A DNA stretch of 64,000 nucleotides from Tepidimonas alkaliphilus (GTDB lineage: Bacteria; Pseudomonadota; Gammaproteobacteria; Burkholderiales; Burkholderiaceae_C), in NCBI RefSeq assembly GCF_007556595.1, contig NZ_VJNB01000003.1, forward strand, positions 1-64,000, given 5' to 3'. Shown one piece after another: positions 52,570 to 62,065 of this stretch. A program made the position numbers and the translations under genes. The notes below the pieces were generated by a model. That model was not told where the DNA came from, did not search any database, and saw only the letters and a program-made list of their open reading frames with translations. Numbering within the stretch: position 1 is the stretch's first letter; every line of letters begins with the position of its first letter.

Positions 52570-54504
52570 CTAGCGTCCGCGCAAGAACAGCGCGTCGAGT
52601 TCTTGGAGTGTCAGCTGCCGCCACGTCGGGCGACCGTGGTTGCACTGGTCGCTGCGCTCGGTGGCCTCCATTTGGCGCAGCAGGGCATTCATCTCCTCCA
52701 GTGTCAGGCGTCGGTGGGCGCGCACCGCGCCGTGACAGGCCATCGTGGCCAGCAGCTCGTGCTGGGCGCGCTTGAGCACCTGCGCGCCGCCGTGCTCGTG
52801 CAGCTCGGCCAGCACCGCGCGTGCCAGCGTCACCGGTTCAGCCTGCGCCAGCAGGGCGGGCACGCTGCGCACCGCCAGCGTCTGCGCCGACAGCGGCGTG
52901 ACCTCCAGTCCCAGGTGGCGCAGCACGTCCGCGCAGTCTTCGGCGGTGGCCCGCTCCAGCGGCGTGGCCGCAAACGAGGCGGGCAAGAGCAGCGGCTGGC
53001 TTGGCAGCGGCGCGTTGCCGTGGGCGGCTAAGTGGGCTTTGAGCTTTTCGTAAAGAATGCGCTCGTGCGCGGCGTGCATGTCCACCAACACCAGACCGTG
53101 GGCGTTTTCAGCCAGGATGTAGACGCCATGCAGCTGCGCCAGCGCCCGGCCAAGCGGCCAGTCAGCGTCGGCCAGCGGGGTGGTCTGCGCGGCGGCGGGG
53201 GATGGAAGCGTCCGCTCCAAGGCCGCCGCGCCGCCAGCCGGGTCGGAAGCGGCAGGGCGGGCCGGTTCGTCAGGCCAGCCGGCCCAGCGTGGCAGCGGCT
53301 CACGCGCCGTCAGCGCCAGCGCCGGGGCGGCGGCGTAGCGGGTCGTGTCCCACGTTCGCGGGTAGGCTGTGGCGGTGGCGGCGCGAGGCGGCTGCGCCGG
53401 GTCCTGGGCCGCAGCGGCGGCTGGGCCGATGGCCGAAGCGCGGGGAGCGGAGAGGGCAACCCCAGCGCGCGGACGCGCCAGCGCCGCTTCCAGCGCATGC
53501 TGCACCGCCTGATGCACCGCACCGCTGTCGCGGAAGCGAACCTCGATCTTGGTCGGGTGGACGTTGACATCCACCGTGCGCGGATCCAGCTCCAGCCACA
53601 GCACGTAGCTCGGCTGGCGCTGGCCGTGCAGCACGTCGTCGTAGGCGCAGCGCACGGCGTGGGCGATGACGCGGTCGCGCACGAAGCGGCCGTTGACGTA
53701 GGCGAACTGGCGCTCGCCGCGGCCGCCGGCGGCGTCGGGCCGCACGATGCGCCCGCGCAGGCGCAGCGGCCCTGCCGCGGCCTCCACCGGCAGCGTCGCG
53801 GTGAGGAATTCCTCGCCCAGCGCGTCGGCGACGCGGCGCTGCCAGGCCAGCTCCGGCGTGAGCGCCTGCGCCGCCGGCCAGCGGTGCAGCAGCCGCCCCT
53901 CGTGCCAGACGGCAAAGCCGACGTCGGGCCGTGCCAGCGCGTGGCGCCGCACGGCCTCCACGCAATGGGCCAGTTCGGTGGCCTCGCTCTTGAGGAATTT
54001 GCGCCGCGCCGGCGTGCGGAAGAACAGCTCGCGCACCTCCACCGTCGTGCCGGGCGGGCGCGCCGCCGGGCGCAGCTCGCCGCTCGAGGTCTGCAGCGCC
54101 CAGGCGCAGCCGTCGGCGGCGTCGGCGCTGCGCGAGGTCAGCGTCAGCTCCGCCACCGAGGCGATGGCCGCCAACGCCTCGCCGCGAAAGCCCATCGTCG
54201 CCACCGCCTCCAGCTCCGCCAGATCGCGGATCTTGCTGGTGGCGTGGCGCTGCAGCGCCAGCGGCAGCTCATGGCGCGGAATGCCGCAGCCGTCGTCCTC
54301 CACCGCCACCAACCGCACGCCGCCGCCGGCCAGCCGCACGACCACCTCGCGCGCGCCGGCGTCCAGCGCGTTGTCGATGAGTTCGCGCACCACCGAGGCC
54401 GGCCGCTCCACCACCTCGCCAGCGGCGATTTGGCTAATCAACTCGTCAGGCAGGGGTTGGATCGACCGTCTTGGTTGGACGGCGTTGACGGCGGCGGGCT
54501 GCAC
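52570..54504 (-). CDS. mutL: DNA mismatch repair protein MutL
   Basis: 644 residues. The N-terminal GHKL ATPase has [39 protein letters not shown] and [14 protein letters not shown]. After a Pro/Ala-rich linker (about 345-440), the C-terminal domain keeps the endonuclease motif as [12 protein letters not shown], then [12 protein letters not shown] and CNHGRPTW, so nicking activity is likely, unlike E. coli MutL. The start is GTG 54504; minus-strand TAAAAT ends 7 bases before it, suggesting a near-leaderless transcript within the 21-base gap after amiC. It coordinates MutS recognition with strand incision. Confidence 0.95.
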   Translation of the reverse strand: MQPAAVNAVQPRRSIQPLPDELISQIAAGEVVERPASVVRELIDNALDAGAREVVVRLAGGGVRLVAVEDDGCGIPRHELPLALQRHATSKIRDLAELEAVATMGFRGEALAAIASVAELTLTSRSADAADGCAWALQTSSGELRPAARPPGTTVEVRELFFRTPARRKFLKSEATELAHCVEAVRRHALARPDVGFAVWHEGRLLHRWPAAQALTPELAWQRRVADALGEEFLTATLPVEAAAGPLRLRGRIVRPDAAGGRGERQFAYVNGRFVRDRVIAHAVRCAYDDVLHGQRQPSYVLWLELDPRTVDVNVHPTKIEVRFRDSGAVHQAVQHALEAALARPRAGVALSAPRASAIGPAAAAAQDPAQPPRAATATAYPRTWDTTRYAAAPALALTAREPLPRWAGWPDEPARPAASDPAGGAAALERTLPSPAAAQTTPLADADWPLGRALAQLHGVYILAENAHGLVLVDMHAAHERILYEKLKAHLAAHGNAPLPSQPLLLPASFAATPLERATAEDCADVLRHLGLEVTPLSAQTLAVRSVPALLAQAEPVTLARAVLAELHEHGGAQVLKRAQHELLATMACHGAVRAHRRLTLEEMNALLRQMEATERSDQCNHGRPTWRQLTLQELDALFLRGR

Positions 54505-54517
54505 CGGAATGATTTTA
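54505..54517 (-). promoter_or_regulatory. Candidate mutL -10, near-leaderless
   Basis: On the minus strand TAAAAT (54517-54512) is followed by only 7 bases and then the GTG start of mutL. It could give a separate mutL transcript inside the tsaE-amiC-mutL operon. Confidence 0.35.
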
Positions 54518-54525
54518 GGTTGAGG

Positions 54526-55938
54526 CTAGACGCGCCGCGCGCTGGCCAGCGGCGGGTGACGCTCAAAATAGGCGCGGATGCCGTCAGCCAGTTCCCGGGC
54601 GAGCCGGCGCTGAAACGCCGGGTCGCGCAGCCGTCGCTCTTCGTCGGGGTTGCTGATGAAAGCGGTCTCCACCAGCACGCTGGGGATGTCCGGCGCGCGC
54701 AGCACTGCAAAGCCCGCCTGCTCGACGCGCGGCTTGTGCAGCGGGCCCACGCGCGCCAGCCGCTCCAGCAGCGTGGCGCCAAGCTTGAGGCTGTGGTTGA
54801 TCTGGGCGGTCATGCTCATGTCGAGCAGTGCGCGCTGCACATGGGCGTCGCGCACCCGCAGCGGCAGCCCCCCGACGGCGTCGGCGCCGTTTTCTTTTTG
54901 CGCGATCCAGCGCGCCGCGGCGCTGGAGGCCCCCCGCTCGCTGAGCGCATAGACGCTGGCGCCGCGCGGCCGCGGCGAGAAGAAGGCATCGGCGTGCAGG
55001 CTGACGAACAGGTCGGCTTGCACCTGGCGCGCCTTGTGCACGCGCGTGTGCAGCGGCACGAAGTAGTCGCCGTCGCGCGTCATGAAGACACGCACCGTGT
55101 GGCCGCGGATGCGTGCGCCGTCGAGCTCGTCGCGCAGCTGGCGCGCGATCGCCAGCACGATGTCCTTTTCTTGCGTGCCGCCGGGGCCGATGGCGCCGGG
55201 ATCTTCGCCGCCGTGGCCGGGGTCGAGCGCCACGATGATCAAGCGCTCCACGCCGCCGCGCGCCGCTGAACCCGGCGCGGTGGCGGCGCGCGGTGGCGGG
55301 CTGTCCGCGCGGGACGACGACGCGGTGGGGGATTCGGGGGAGCTGGATTCCCGCCGGGCAAGCCATTCCCCTAAAGGATCGGAGGAGGGGGGCGCAGCGG
55401 CCGCCGAAGCCGGGGCGCCAGGGGCGCTGGCCTGCGCGCCGCTGTGGCGCGCGATCAGCGCTTCCAGCGGATCGATCGGGTGCAACGGCACCAAATCCAG
55501 CACCAGCCGGTGCTGGTAGGCCGCCACCGGTTCGAGCTGAAACACCTCCGGTCGCACCGGGGCTTTCAGATCCAGCACCAGCCGCACCGTGTCAGGGTCG
55601 AACAGGCCGACGCGCACGCGCGCCACGTAGGGGTCATCCGGGGTGATGCGCTGCACCAGCGCTTGCAGGCTGGCCAGCAGCTCGGCGCCGCGAATGTCCA
55701 CCGCCAGCCGCGGCGGGTCGGGCACGTAGAGGGGCGTGGCCTGCAGCGCGGCGTCGGACTCAATGGTCACGCGGGTGTAGTCGCGCGCCGGCCAAACGCG
55801 CACGCCGATGATGCGCGCAGCCCAGGCCGGCCAGGCCAAGAAGCCGGCGCCTGCGGCCAGCCAGACGGCCAGACGGCGCAGCCAGCGCCGGCGTGCGCCA
55901 GACAGGTCGGGGGCGGATCGAAGGGGGCGGGTGCTCAT
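54526..55938 (-). CDS. amiC: N-acetylmuramoyl-L-alanine amidase (AmiC type)
   Basis: 470 residues. A signal peptide with a twin-Arg-like basic n-region (RRRWLRRLAVWLAAGAG) precedes an AMIN domain (about 45-155, IIGVRVWPARDYTRVTIES...LAVDIRGAE). A Pro/Ser-rich linker follows, then a zinc amidase_3 domain (about 230-460) with DPGHGGEDPGAIG, LFVSLHADAF, a blocking-helix region and LVETAFISN (zinc Glu/His and catalytic Glu). It splits the stem peptide from peptidoglycan during cell separation, normally activated by an EnvC/NlpD-type factor. It overlaps tsaE by four bases and precedes mutL, a common tsaE-amiC-mutL order. Confidence 0.94.
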   Translation of the reverse strand: MSTRPLRSAPDLSGARRRWLRRLAVWLAAGAGFLAWPAWAARIIGVRVWPARDYTRVTIESDAALQATPLYVPDPPRLAVDIRGAELLASLQALVQRITPDDPYVARVRVGLFDPDTVRLVLDLKAPVRPEVFQLEPVAAYQHRLVLDLVPLHPIDPLEALIARHSGAQASAPGAPASAAAAPPSSDPLGEWLARRESSSPESPTASSSRADSPPPRAATAPGSAARGGVERLIIVALDPGHGGEDPGAIGPGGTQEKDIVLAIARQLRDELDGARIRGHTVRVFMTRDGDYFVPLHTRVHKARQVQADLFVSLHADAFFSPRPRGASVYALSERGASSAAARWIAQKENGADAVGGLPLRVRDAHVQRALLDMSMTAQINHSLKLGATLLERLARVGPLHKPRVEQAGFAVLRAPDIPSVLVETAFISNPDEERRLRDPAFQRRLARELADGIRAYFERHPPLASARRV

Positions 55939-56456
55939 GCCGGCTCGTCGGGCCCGAGTTCCAGCAGCGCGCGGCCTTGCGGACTGTAGGCGAGCCACTG
56001 CAGCGTGCGTCGATCGTCGTCCGCTGCGTCCAGATGCACCGCCACATCCGGCCGGCTGAGCGCCGCGCCGGCCCGCTCGGGCCACTCCACCAGCCTGAGT
56101 CCGCGCCCCGCAAACAGTTCCGCCAAGCCCGCCTCGATCCACTCGCTGGGCCGTGTCAAGCGATACAGGTCGGCGTGCCAGACTGGCACCGTCTGGCCGC
56201 CCAGCGTCAGCTCATACGGCTCGACCAGCGCGAAGGTGGGGCTTTTGATGCGGCCTGACACGCCCAGCGCGCGCAGCAGGTGGCGCACCAACGTCGTCTT
56301 GCCAGCGCCGAGCTCGCCATGCAGCGTGATCAGCACGTCGGCGCGGGCCGGATCGGCCTGCAGCCCCCGCGCCAGCGCCGACAGGCGCGCGGCCAGGTCG
56401 TCCTCGGTGAGCTGAGCCCAGCGCCGGGCGGCCAAGGGAACCGGGTCAAGGATCAT
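55935..56456 (-). CDS. tsaE: tRNA t6A biosynthesis ATPase TsaE
   Basis: 173 residues. The P-loop is LHGELGAGKTTLVRHLL, followed by KSPTFALVEPYEL and WHADLYRL, all TsaE hallmarks, and VEWPERAGAAL. TsaE drives the TsaBD complex that makes N6-threonylcarbamoyl-A37 in tRNAs. The start is divergent from queG with only 21 bases between the two initiation codons, so the promoters overlap. amiC is translationally coupled downstream. Confidence 0.94.
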   Translation of the reverse strand: MILDPVPLAARRWAQLTEDDLAARLSALARGLQADPARADVLITLHGELGAGKTTLVRHLLRALGVSGRIKSPTFALVEPYELTLGGQTVPVWHADLYRLTRPSEWIEAGLAELFAGRGLRLVEWPERAGAALSRPDVAVHLDAADDDRRTLQWLAYSPQGRALLELGPDEPA

Positions 56457-56477
56457 CGCTTCCTACAATGCGCGCGC

Positions 56478-57617
56478 ATGGAACAGCCTGCACCCGCCAC
56501 GCCACAGCCCGCCGCTGCAGCGCAGCTGTGGCAGCGGCTGCGCGGTTGGGCGCGGGAGCTTGGATTTTCCCAGATCGGCGTGGCCGACATCGACCTCAGC
56601 CGCGCCGAGCCGGGTCTGCTGGCGTGGCTGCGCGAGGGCCACCACGGCACGATGGATTACATGGCGCGCCACGGTCTTAAGCGCGCCCGTCCGGCGGAGC
56701 TGGTGCCGGGGACGGTCAGCGTCATCACCGCGCGCATGGATTACCTGCCGCGCACGGCGCCGCCCGACTGGCGCGAGCGCGAATGGGCGCGGCTGCGCCA
56801 GCCGCACGAGGCGGTGGTGTCGCTCTACGCCCGCGGGCGCGACTATCACAAGGTGCTGCGCCGCCGACTGCAGACGCTGGCCGAGCGCCTGCAGTCCGCC
56901 TGGGCCGAGCTGGAGCCGCGCCAGCCTGCGCCAACTTGCCGCGTGTTTGCCGACTCCGCGCCGGTGCTGGAGGTGGAGCTGGCCGCACGCAGCGGGCTGG
57001 GTTGGCGCGGCAAGCACACCTTGTTGCTCAGCCGCCAGGCCGGCTCGATGTTTTTTCTCGGCGAGATTTTCATCGACCGTTGGTTGCCGCGCACGCTGCC
57101 TGAGTCGCCGCATTGCGGGCGCTGCCGCGCGTGCCTGGAGGTGTGCCCAACGCAGGCGATTGTGGCGCCGTATCGGCTGGATGCGCGGCGCTGCATCTCG
57201 TATTTAACGATTGAGCACGCCGGCTCGATTCCGCCTGCACTGCGGCCCTTGATCGGCAACCGCATCTACGGTTGCGATGATTGTCAGCTCGTCTGCCCGT
57301 GGAACAAGTTCGCGCAGCGCAGCGCGCTGCCGGATTTTGACCCGCGCCACCAGCTCGATCGCGCCACGCTGCTGGAGTTATGGAGCTGGACCGCAGCGGA
57401 TTTTGCGCAGCGCACCGAAGGCAGTGCGATCCGTCGCATCGGCTATGAGCGCTGGCGCCGCAATTTGGCAGTGGCGCTGGGCAATGCGCGCCGCGCGGCG
57501 CAGGCTGGCGGTGCTGCCACAGCAGCGGACGCGATCGCCCAGGCGCTGCGCGTTGCCCTTCAGGAGGGTGGCGACACACCCATGGTGCGCGAGCATATCC
57601 TTTGGGCGCTGGACTAA
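56478..57617 (+). CDS. queG: Epoxyqueuosine reductase QueG
   Basis: 379 residues. QueG reduces epoxyqueuosine to queuosine in tRNA using cobalamin and two 4Fe-4S clusters. Ferredoxin-like cysteines are in CGRCRACLEVCPTQAI and CDDCQLVCPWNKF; YARGRDYHKVLRRRL and FADSAPVLEVELAARSGLGWRGKHTLLLS are the QueG blocks around the active-site Asp. The ATG at 56478 lies 8 bases after TACAAT (56464-56469), so a leaderless or very short-leader mRNA is likely. It is divergent from tsaE, another tRNA-modification gene. An MlaE-like permease gene follows one base after the stop. Confidence 0.95.
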   Translation: MEQPAPATPQPAAAAQLWQRLRGWARELGFSQIGVADIDLSRAEPGLLAWLREGHHGTMDYMARHGLKRARPAELVPGTVSVITARMDYLPRTAPPDWREREWARLRQPHEAVVSLYARGRDYHKVLRRRLQTLAERLQSAWAELEPRQPAPTCRVFADSAPVLEVELAARSGLGWRGKHTLLLSRQAGSMFFLGEIFIDRWLPRTLPESPHCGRCRACLEVCPTQAIVAPYRLDARRCISYLTIEHAGSIPPALRPLIGNRIYGCDDCQLVCPWNKFAQRSALPDFDPRHQLDRATLLELWSWTAADFAQRTEGSAIRRIGYERWRRNLAVALGNARRAAQAGGAATAADAIAQALRVALQEGGDTPMVREHILWALD

Positions 57618-57618
57618 C

Positions 57619-58392
57619 ATGAGCGTGATGCCTGCTCCAACTCCGTCTTGGACTGCCTCGGTGCAAGGCTGGCGCCTGTGGGTAGCGCTGCTGCGGCTGA
57701 TGGGCCGCTTGCTGGCGCTGGCGCTGCAGCCGGCCAGCTACCGCGGCGCGGCGTGGCCGCGGGTGGCCCAGCATCTGGTGACAGCGGCGCTGCCGGCGCT
57801 GTGGTGGTATGCGGTGCTGTCGGCGCTGTTCGGTCAGGTGGTGATCCGCATCGTCGTGGTCACCGCGCAAGGCTATGGCCTCACCCAATACGCCGTGGAA
57901 GCGGTGGTGCGCGTGCTGGTGCTGGAGCTGCTGCCGCTGGCGGCGGCGCTGTTCGTGCTGCTGCGCGTGATGCTGGCACGGGGAGCCGAGCTGCGACGGC
58001 TGCGCCGTGAAGGTCGCCTGCCGTTGGAGCTGCGCGACGGCCTGGAGCCATGGCGCCTGCACGTGCTGCCGCGCGCGCTGGGGGGCGCGTTTGCGGTGGT
58101 GCTGCTGACGATGGTCAGCTGCATCCTGGCTTGCGTGCTGACCTATTTGAATCTGTATGGCTTTTCGCCCTGGGCATGGCCGAGCTACACGCGCGCGGTG
58201 GGCCAAATTTTCAATCCCGCGGTGACGCTGATTTTTTCGCTCAAGACGCTAGGCTTTGCGTTGGCGGTCGGGGTGGTGCCGCTGGCGGCCATGTTCGACG
58301 GACGGTCCCACAGTGATGTGCGCGCGCTGGTGCGCACCGCGGCGGTGTTGCTGGCGGTGGAGCTGCTCGGGCTGGTGGGCAACTATTACTGA
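57619..58392 (+). CDS. MlaE-family ABC permease (divergent)
   Basis: 257 residues with about five TM helices. The MlaE/DUF140 pattern is recognisable although diverged: LELLPLAAALFVLLRVMLARGAELRRL, then DGLEPWRLHVLPRALGG, the equivalent of the MlaE GLDP-x-R-x-x-V-x-PRxLA block. MCE-linked permeases move phospholipids or other lipids between membranes. The partner MCE gene is 18 bases downstream, but no ATP-binding protein gene lies between them or nearby. Start at 57619, one base after queG. Confidence 0.8.
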   Translation: MSVMPAPTPSWTASVQGWRLWVALLRLMGRLLALALQPASYRGAAWPRVAQHLVTAALPALWWYAVLSALFGQVVIRIVVVTAQGYGLTQYAVEAVVRVLVLELLPLAAALFVLLRVMLARGAELRRLRREGRLPLELRDGLEPWRLHVLPRALGGAFAVVLLTMVSCILACVLTYLNLYGFSPWAWPSYTRAVGQIFNPAVTLIFSLKTLGFALAVGVVPLAAMFDGRSHSDVRALVRTAAVLLAVELLGLVGNYY

Positions 58393-58410
58393 CAACGTTC
58401 GGGATGCGGG

Positions 58411-59409
58411 ATGAACCATCCGACTGAACCCTCGCCCGTTGCGCAAGAGGCTGATGCGGCGCCAGCCCGCGGCATTGAGCGCCGCGCCCGGGCGCTGCTT
58501 GGGTTGCTGGCGCTGTTGTTGCTGTCGGCAGCCGGCTACCTGATGCATGCGCGCGGGGTCTTCGAGCCCACGCAGCGGCTCATTCTCGTCACCGACGACG
58601 CCGAAGGCGTGACCGTCGGCATGGACCTGACGTTCTCGGGCTTTGCCATCGGCCGCGTGCGCCGCATCGGCCTGGCCGACGACGGCAGCGTGCGCATTGA
58701 GATCGACGTGCCGCGGCGCGACGCGCGCTGGCTGCGCGAGGTCAGCGTCTTCACGCTGGAGCGCGGCCTGGTCGGCGGCACCCGGCTGCGCGCCTACACC
58801 GGGGTGATGGACAGCCCGCCGCTGCCGGACGGCGCGGTGCGCCCGGTGCTGCGCGGCGACGCGCTGGCGGATCTGCCGCGCGTGGTCAACACCGCGCGCG
58901 AGCTGGTCGAGCAGCTCAAGGCGATGACGGCGCCGCAGGCCCCGGTCAACGCCAGCCTGCGCGAGCTGCGCGAGCTGCTGGCGCGCGCCAATCAACCTGG
59001 CGGCGCGTTGCAGGCGATGCTCGGCGAGCGCGATCGCCAGCGTGTGACGGCGCTGCTGGACGACAGCCGGCGGGTGCTGGCCGGCGTGCAGGGGGTTCTG
59101 GAGCGCGTGGAGGCGGGGGTGCGGCGCGCCGACGAGCGGCTGCTGGCCCCGGAAGGCGTGGCCGGCGACGCCCAAGCCGCGCTGCGCGAGGCGCGCGCGC
59201 TGCTGGCCGATCTGCGCGGCTCGCTCAAGCGCATCGACGGCGTGCTCGACGAGGCGCACGGCGTGGCGCGCAACGTGCGCGCCGCCACCGTCGATCTGGA
59301 TGCCCTGCGGGCCGAGGTCGAGGTCACGCTCAAGCGCGTCGACGCCCTGATGCTGGATTTGCAGCGGCGCTGGCCGTTTGCGCGCGAGACGGAGGTGCGC
59401 CTGCCATGA
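58411..59409 (+). CDS. MCE/MlaD-family periplasmic lipid-transport protein
   Basis: 332 residues. An N-terminal TM anchor (around 27-46, LLGLLALLLLSAAGYLMHARG) is followed by the MCE domain: FEPTQRLILVTDDAEGVTVGMDLTFSGFAIGRVRRIGLADDGSVRIEIDV. A long alpha-helical segment (about 140-330) rich in Ala/Leu/Arg should form the trimer or hexamer barrel extension. Such proteins tether to the inner membrane and ferry lipids with an MlaE/F complex. It is coupled to a lipoprotein gene by an ATGA overlap. Confidence 0.9.
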   Translation: MNHPTEPSPVAQEADAAPARGIERRARALLGLLALLLLSAAGYLMHARGVFEPTQRLILVTDDAEGVTVGMDLTFSGFAIGRVRRIGLADDGSVRIEIDVPRRDARWLREVSVFTLERGLVGGTRLRAYTGVMDSPPLPDGAVRPVLRGDALADLPRVVNTARELVEQLKAMTAPQAPVNASLRELRELLARANQPGGALQAMLGERDRQRVTALLDDSRRVLAGVQGVLERVEAGVRRADERLLAPEGVAGDAQAALREARALLADLRGSLKRIDGVLDEAHGVARNVRAATVDLDALRAEVEVTLKRVDALMLDLQRRWPFARETEVRLP

Positions 59410-60134
59410 GGAGGCGTTGGCTTGCGGTCGGGGTGCTGCTGCTGGCCGGTTGCGCGGCGCAGCCGCCGGTGCCCGACTGGCGGCTGGATCTACGCCAGGC
59501 GGTCGAGCAGGGCCGCGCGGCGGAGCTGGAGGCGCGCGACCGCGTCGCCGCGCTGCACTGGGCGCGGGCGCAGCGGGCCGCGCGCAGCGCCGCGGACCCC
59601 CAGGCGCTGGCGCGCGTGGCGCTGGTGCGCTGCGCGCTGCGGTTGGCGGCGGCGCAGCCCGGCGCTTGCCCGTCAGCTGAGCCCTATCTTGAGGACGCAG
59701 GCGCGGTGGAGCGCGCCTACGCCGCGTGGCTGGCTGGCGCGGCGCCTGCGGCCGTCCGTCGCGGCGCTGACAAGGATGTGAACCTACCTGCTGCGCCGCA
59801 GGCCTTGGCCGTGCTGAACGGCGCTCGCGGCGCCACCGACACCCTGACCGTGCTGCGCGGCATCGATGATCCCTTGAGCCGGCTGGTGGCCGGCGGCTGG
59901 TTGTGGCAAGCCGGTCAATTGGATGCGGATGGCGTCCGTCTCATGGTGGAGACCGCCGCTGCCCAAGGATGGCGCCGCCCCTTGGCGGCCTGGCTGGCGG
60001 TGCAGCGACGTTGGGCTGAGCGCCGCGGCGACGCCACGACGGCAGGGCAAGCCGAGCGGCGCTTGCGGTGGCTCGGCGTGGAGCAGGCTGTGGCGGCGGA
60101 CCAAGCGCCTGATGAGCGAGCAACCTCGCCTTGA
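59406..60134 (+). CDS. Hypothetical lipoprotein linked to the MCE system
   Basis: 242 residues. A signal peptide with lipobox LLLAGC (lipidated Cys16) precedes an Ala/Arg-rich, predicted mostly helical protein with repeated ARAQRAAR- and ALARVALVRCAL-type helices, resembling a helical repeat. It does not show the strand pattern of the usual ABC-type auxiliary (DUF330) lipoproteins that end MCE operons, so identity is open. Overlap with the MCE gene (ATGA) argues for a shared role at the outer membrane or periplasm. Confidence 0.65.
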   Translation: MRRRWLAVGVLLLAGCAAQPPVPDWRLDLRQAVEQGRAAELEARDRVAALHWARAQRAARSAADPQALARVALVRCALRLAAAQPGACPSAEPYLEDAGAVERAYAAWLAGAAPAAVRRGADKDVNLPAAPQALAVLNGARGATDTLTVLRGIDDPLSRLVAGGWLWQAGQLDADGVRLMVETAAAQGWRRPLAAWLAVQRRWAERRGDATTAGQAERRLRWLGVEQAVAADQAPDERATSP

Positions 60135-60279
60135 GAAGCGTCTGTGTCGCCATGCTCAGGGGCCCTTGCGGCACAATCCAACTGGCGGTGGGCTGTCTTT
60201 CTCGGAGGCCGGGCTTGCCGTATTCGCCGTTCAAAGCGCCTCCGTGTTGCACCAAACTTAGCGTTGTGGATTTTTGGGC

Positions 60280-61200
60280 ATGAAGAACCGTTTTCCTCTT
60301 GGGCCGCGCACGTTTCATGCGCGCAAATCGACCGCATCTTCGTTTCCGTCCGCGGCGGCGGTGGCGCTGGTTGACGAGCGCTACGTGCTTTGGCTGGCCA
60401 CGCAGGCAGGTCTGGAGTCGGCGGCCCGGTTGCACCGGATCGCGCTGCCAGCCGTGATGACCACCCTGCTGCGCGCTGTAGGCAGCGAGGCCCCGCTGCT
60501 GCGCACCCTGCTGTTCACGGATCAGCCGATCACGGAGCTGGACGACGATGTGGTGCTGCGCCCGGTGCCGACGCACGCCAGCGACGGCGGGCTGGCGCTG
60601 GTGCGGGCGCTGGGCGCGGAAATGGTGCTATTGGCGCAGCACCAGCCTGGCTGTTTGTTGCTGGTGGCCAGCGACGACGAGCGGCTGATCCCGTATCTGG
60701 ATGAGGCGCAGTGGCGCGGCGCGCGCGTGGTTTTGGTGGCTGACGATGCGGTGCACGATTTTGCTCGTCTGACCCGCGACGACCCGAGCTGGGCTCGCCT
60801 GTTGCAGCAAGCCGACCGGCGCGTGGTGCTGTCGGCCACGGCGTTGCAAACCCTCACCCAGGCGGCGGCAGGGGAACGTGAGGCCGAATCCGCCCGCAGC
60901 GAGCCGCCTGCGGAACCGGATGCGCAGTGGCGCGCTGAGGTGGCGCGCATCATCGGCGATTGGTGGGCTGCTGAGCCAGAACAGGAACGTCTGGATCTGG
61001 CTGCTGCGATGCGTCAGCAACAGGGCGTGCCGCCCGAGGCCGACCGCCGCATCCTGATGCAGGTCCGGCGCGAGCTGGGACGCAACCTGAGTTTTCCGGA
61101 AAAACGCGTGATGCGCGAGATGGTGCGCGCCACTGTCTTGGGCGAGGGCGCGCCATCCGCCCAGGTTGCCGCGCCCGAGTCGGCGCTGGCGCCGGCTTAA
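60280..61200 (+). CDS. Putative NYN/PIN-like domain protein
   Basis: 306 residues from ATG 60280. The N-terminal half has a NYN-like pattern: an early acidic strand VALVDERYVLW, then LLRTLLFTDQ. A DGGLALVRALGAEMVLLA helix stands where NYN nucleases have a K/D-G-x-D helix, and CLLLVASDDERLIPYLDEAQWRGARVVLVA is the usual S-x-D-D-x-x-L-x-P...G-x-x-V strand. The C-terminal half is charged and helical (DRRILMQVRRELGRNLSFPEKRVMREM). NYN proteins are often metal-dependent RNases, but the first acidic strand is degenerate, so activity is uncertain. It is not clearly linked to its neighbours. Confidence 0.5.
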   Translation: MKNRFPLGPRTFHARKSTASSFPSAAAVALVDERYVLWLATQAGLESAARLHRIALPAVMTTLLRAVGSEAPLLRTLLFTDQPITELDDDVVLRPVPTHASDGGLALVRALGAEMVLLAQHQPGCLLLVASDDERLIPYLDEAQWRGARVVLVADDAVHDFARLTRDDPSWARLLQQADRRVVLSATALQTLTQAAAGEREAESARSEPPAEPDAQWRAEVARIIGDWWAAEPEQERLDLAAAMRQQQGVPPEADRRILMQVRRELGRNLSFPEKRVMREMVRATVLGEGAPSAQVAAPESALAPA

Positions 61201-61219
61201 GACCGCCGGTTCGAGCTCC

Positions 61220-62065
61220 GTGACCGCGCCGCTGGCGACCGCCTCCCGACCCACGCCCGAGGGGGCAGGGGCCGAGCTGGCATGCTGGTTTGGCACCGCG
61301 CCCGGACGTTACCTGCTTGCATGGGAGGCGCGGCGGTTTGCCGACGCTGTGGCAGACGCCTTTGGCTACCATGCCTTACAGTTGGGGTTGCCGCAACTGG
61401 ATACCTTGGCGGCCAACCGCATGCCCCAGCGCTGGCTGGCCGCCCCCGAAGACCCGGCGCTGGCTTCGGCGGATGATGGCGCGGCGCAGGCTCAGCGCCC
61501 CATCGACCTGGTTGCGCATGCTGCAGCGTTGCCATTTGCGGCGGCGAGCTTAGATTTGGTGACCCTGCCGCACACGCTGGAGCTCAGCGCCGATCCTCAT
61601 GCGGTGCTGCGCGAGGTGGAGCGGGTGCTGGTGCCCAACGGTCGCGCGGTGGTCAGCGGGCTCAACCCGCTGAGCCTGTGGGGCTTGCGCCAGGGTCGTG
61701 CACACCTGGCCGCGCGCCTGGGGCTGGGGCGCACCCGCTTGGCGCGGCCCTACCTGCCGCAGGCGGGGGCGTTCATCGCGCCATGGCGGCTGCTCGATTG
61801 GCTGCGGCTGCTCAGCTTTGAGGTGGAGCAGCTCAAGTTTGGCTGCTACCGGCCCGCCATGCGCAGCGAGCGCTGGCTGCAGCGCTGGGCTTGGATGGAT
61901 CGCTGGGGCTCATGGGCTTGGCCGCCGCTGGGCGCGGTTTATTTCATCGTCGCCGTCAAGCGCGTGCGTGGCATGCACCTGCTGGGGCCGGCGTGGCGGC
62001 CGACGCGCGCGGCCAGCGCCCCAGCGGTGGTGGCGCGCCGCGACGGCGACCCGACACCCTCATGA
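61220..62065 (+). CDS. Class I SAM-dependent methyltransferase upstream of rnhA
   Basis: 281 residues from GTG 61220, the best in-frame start after the preceding stop. Motif I is weak (the usual G-x-G-x-G is absent: [14 protein letters not shown]), but [55 protein letters not shown] is the strong methyltransferase_11 block. Genes of this type precede rnhA in many Burkholderiales. The degenerate SAM-binding loop raises the question whether the enzyme is active. It overlaps rnhA by ATGA. Confidence 0.75.
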   Translation: MTAPLATASRPTPEGAGAELACWFGTAPGRYLLAWEARRFADAVADAFGYHALQLGLPQLDTLAANRMPQRWLAAPEDPALASADDGAAQAQRPIDLVAHAAALPFAAASLDLVTLPHTLELSADPHAVLREVERVLVPNGRAVVSGLNPLSLWGLRQGRAHLAARLGLGRTRLARPYLPQAGAFIAPWRLLDWLRLLSFEVEQLKFGCYRPAMRSERWLQRWAWMDRWGSWAWPPLGAVYFIVAVKRVRGMHLLGPAWRPTRAASAPAVVARRDGDPTPS

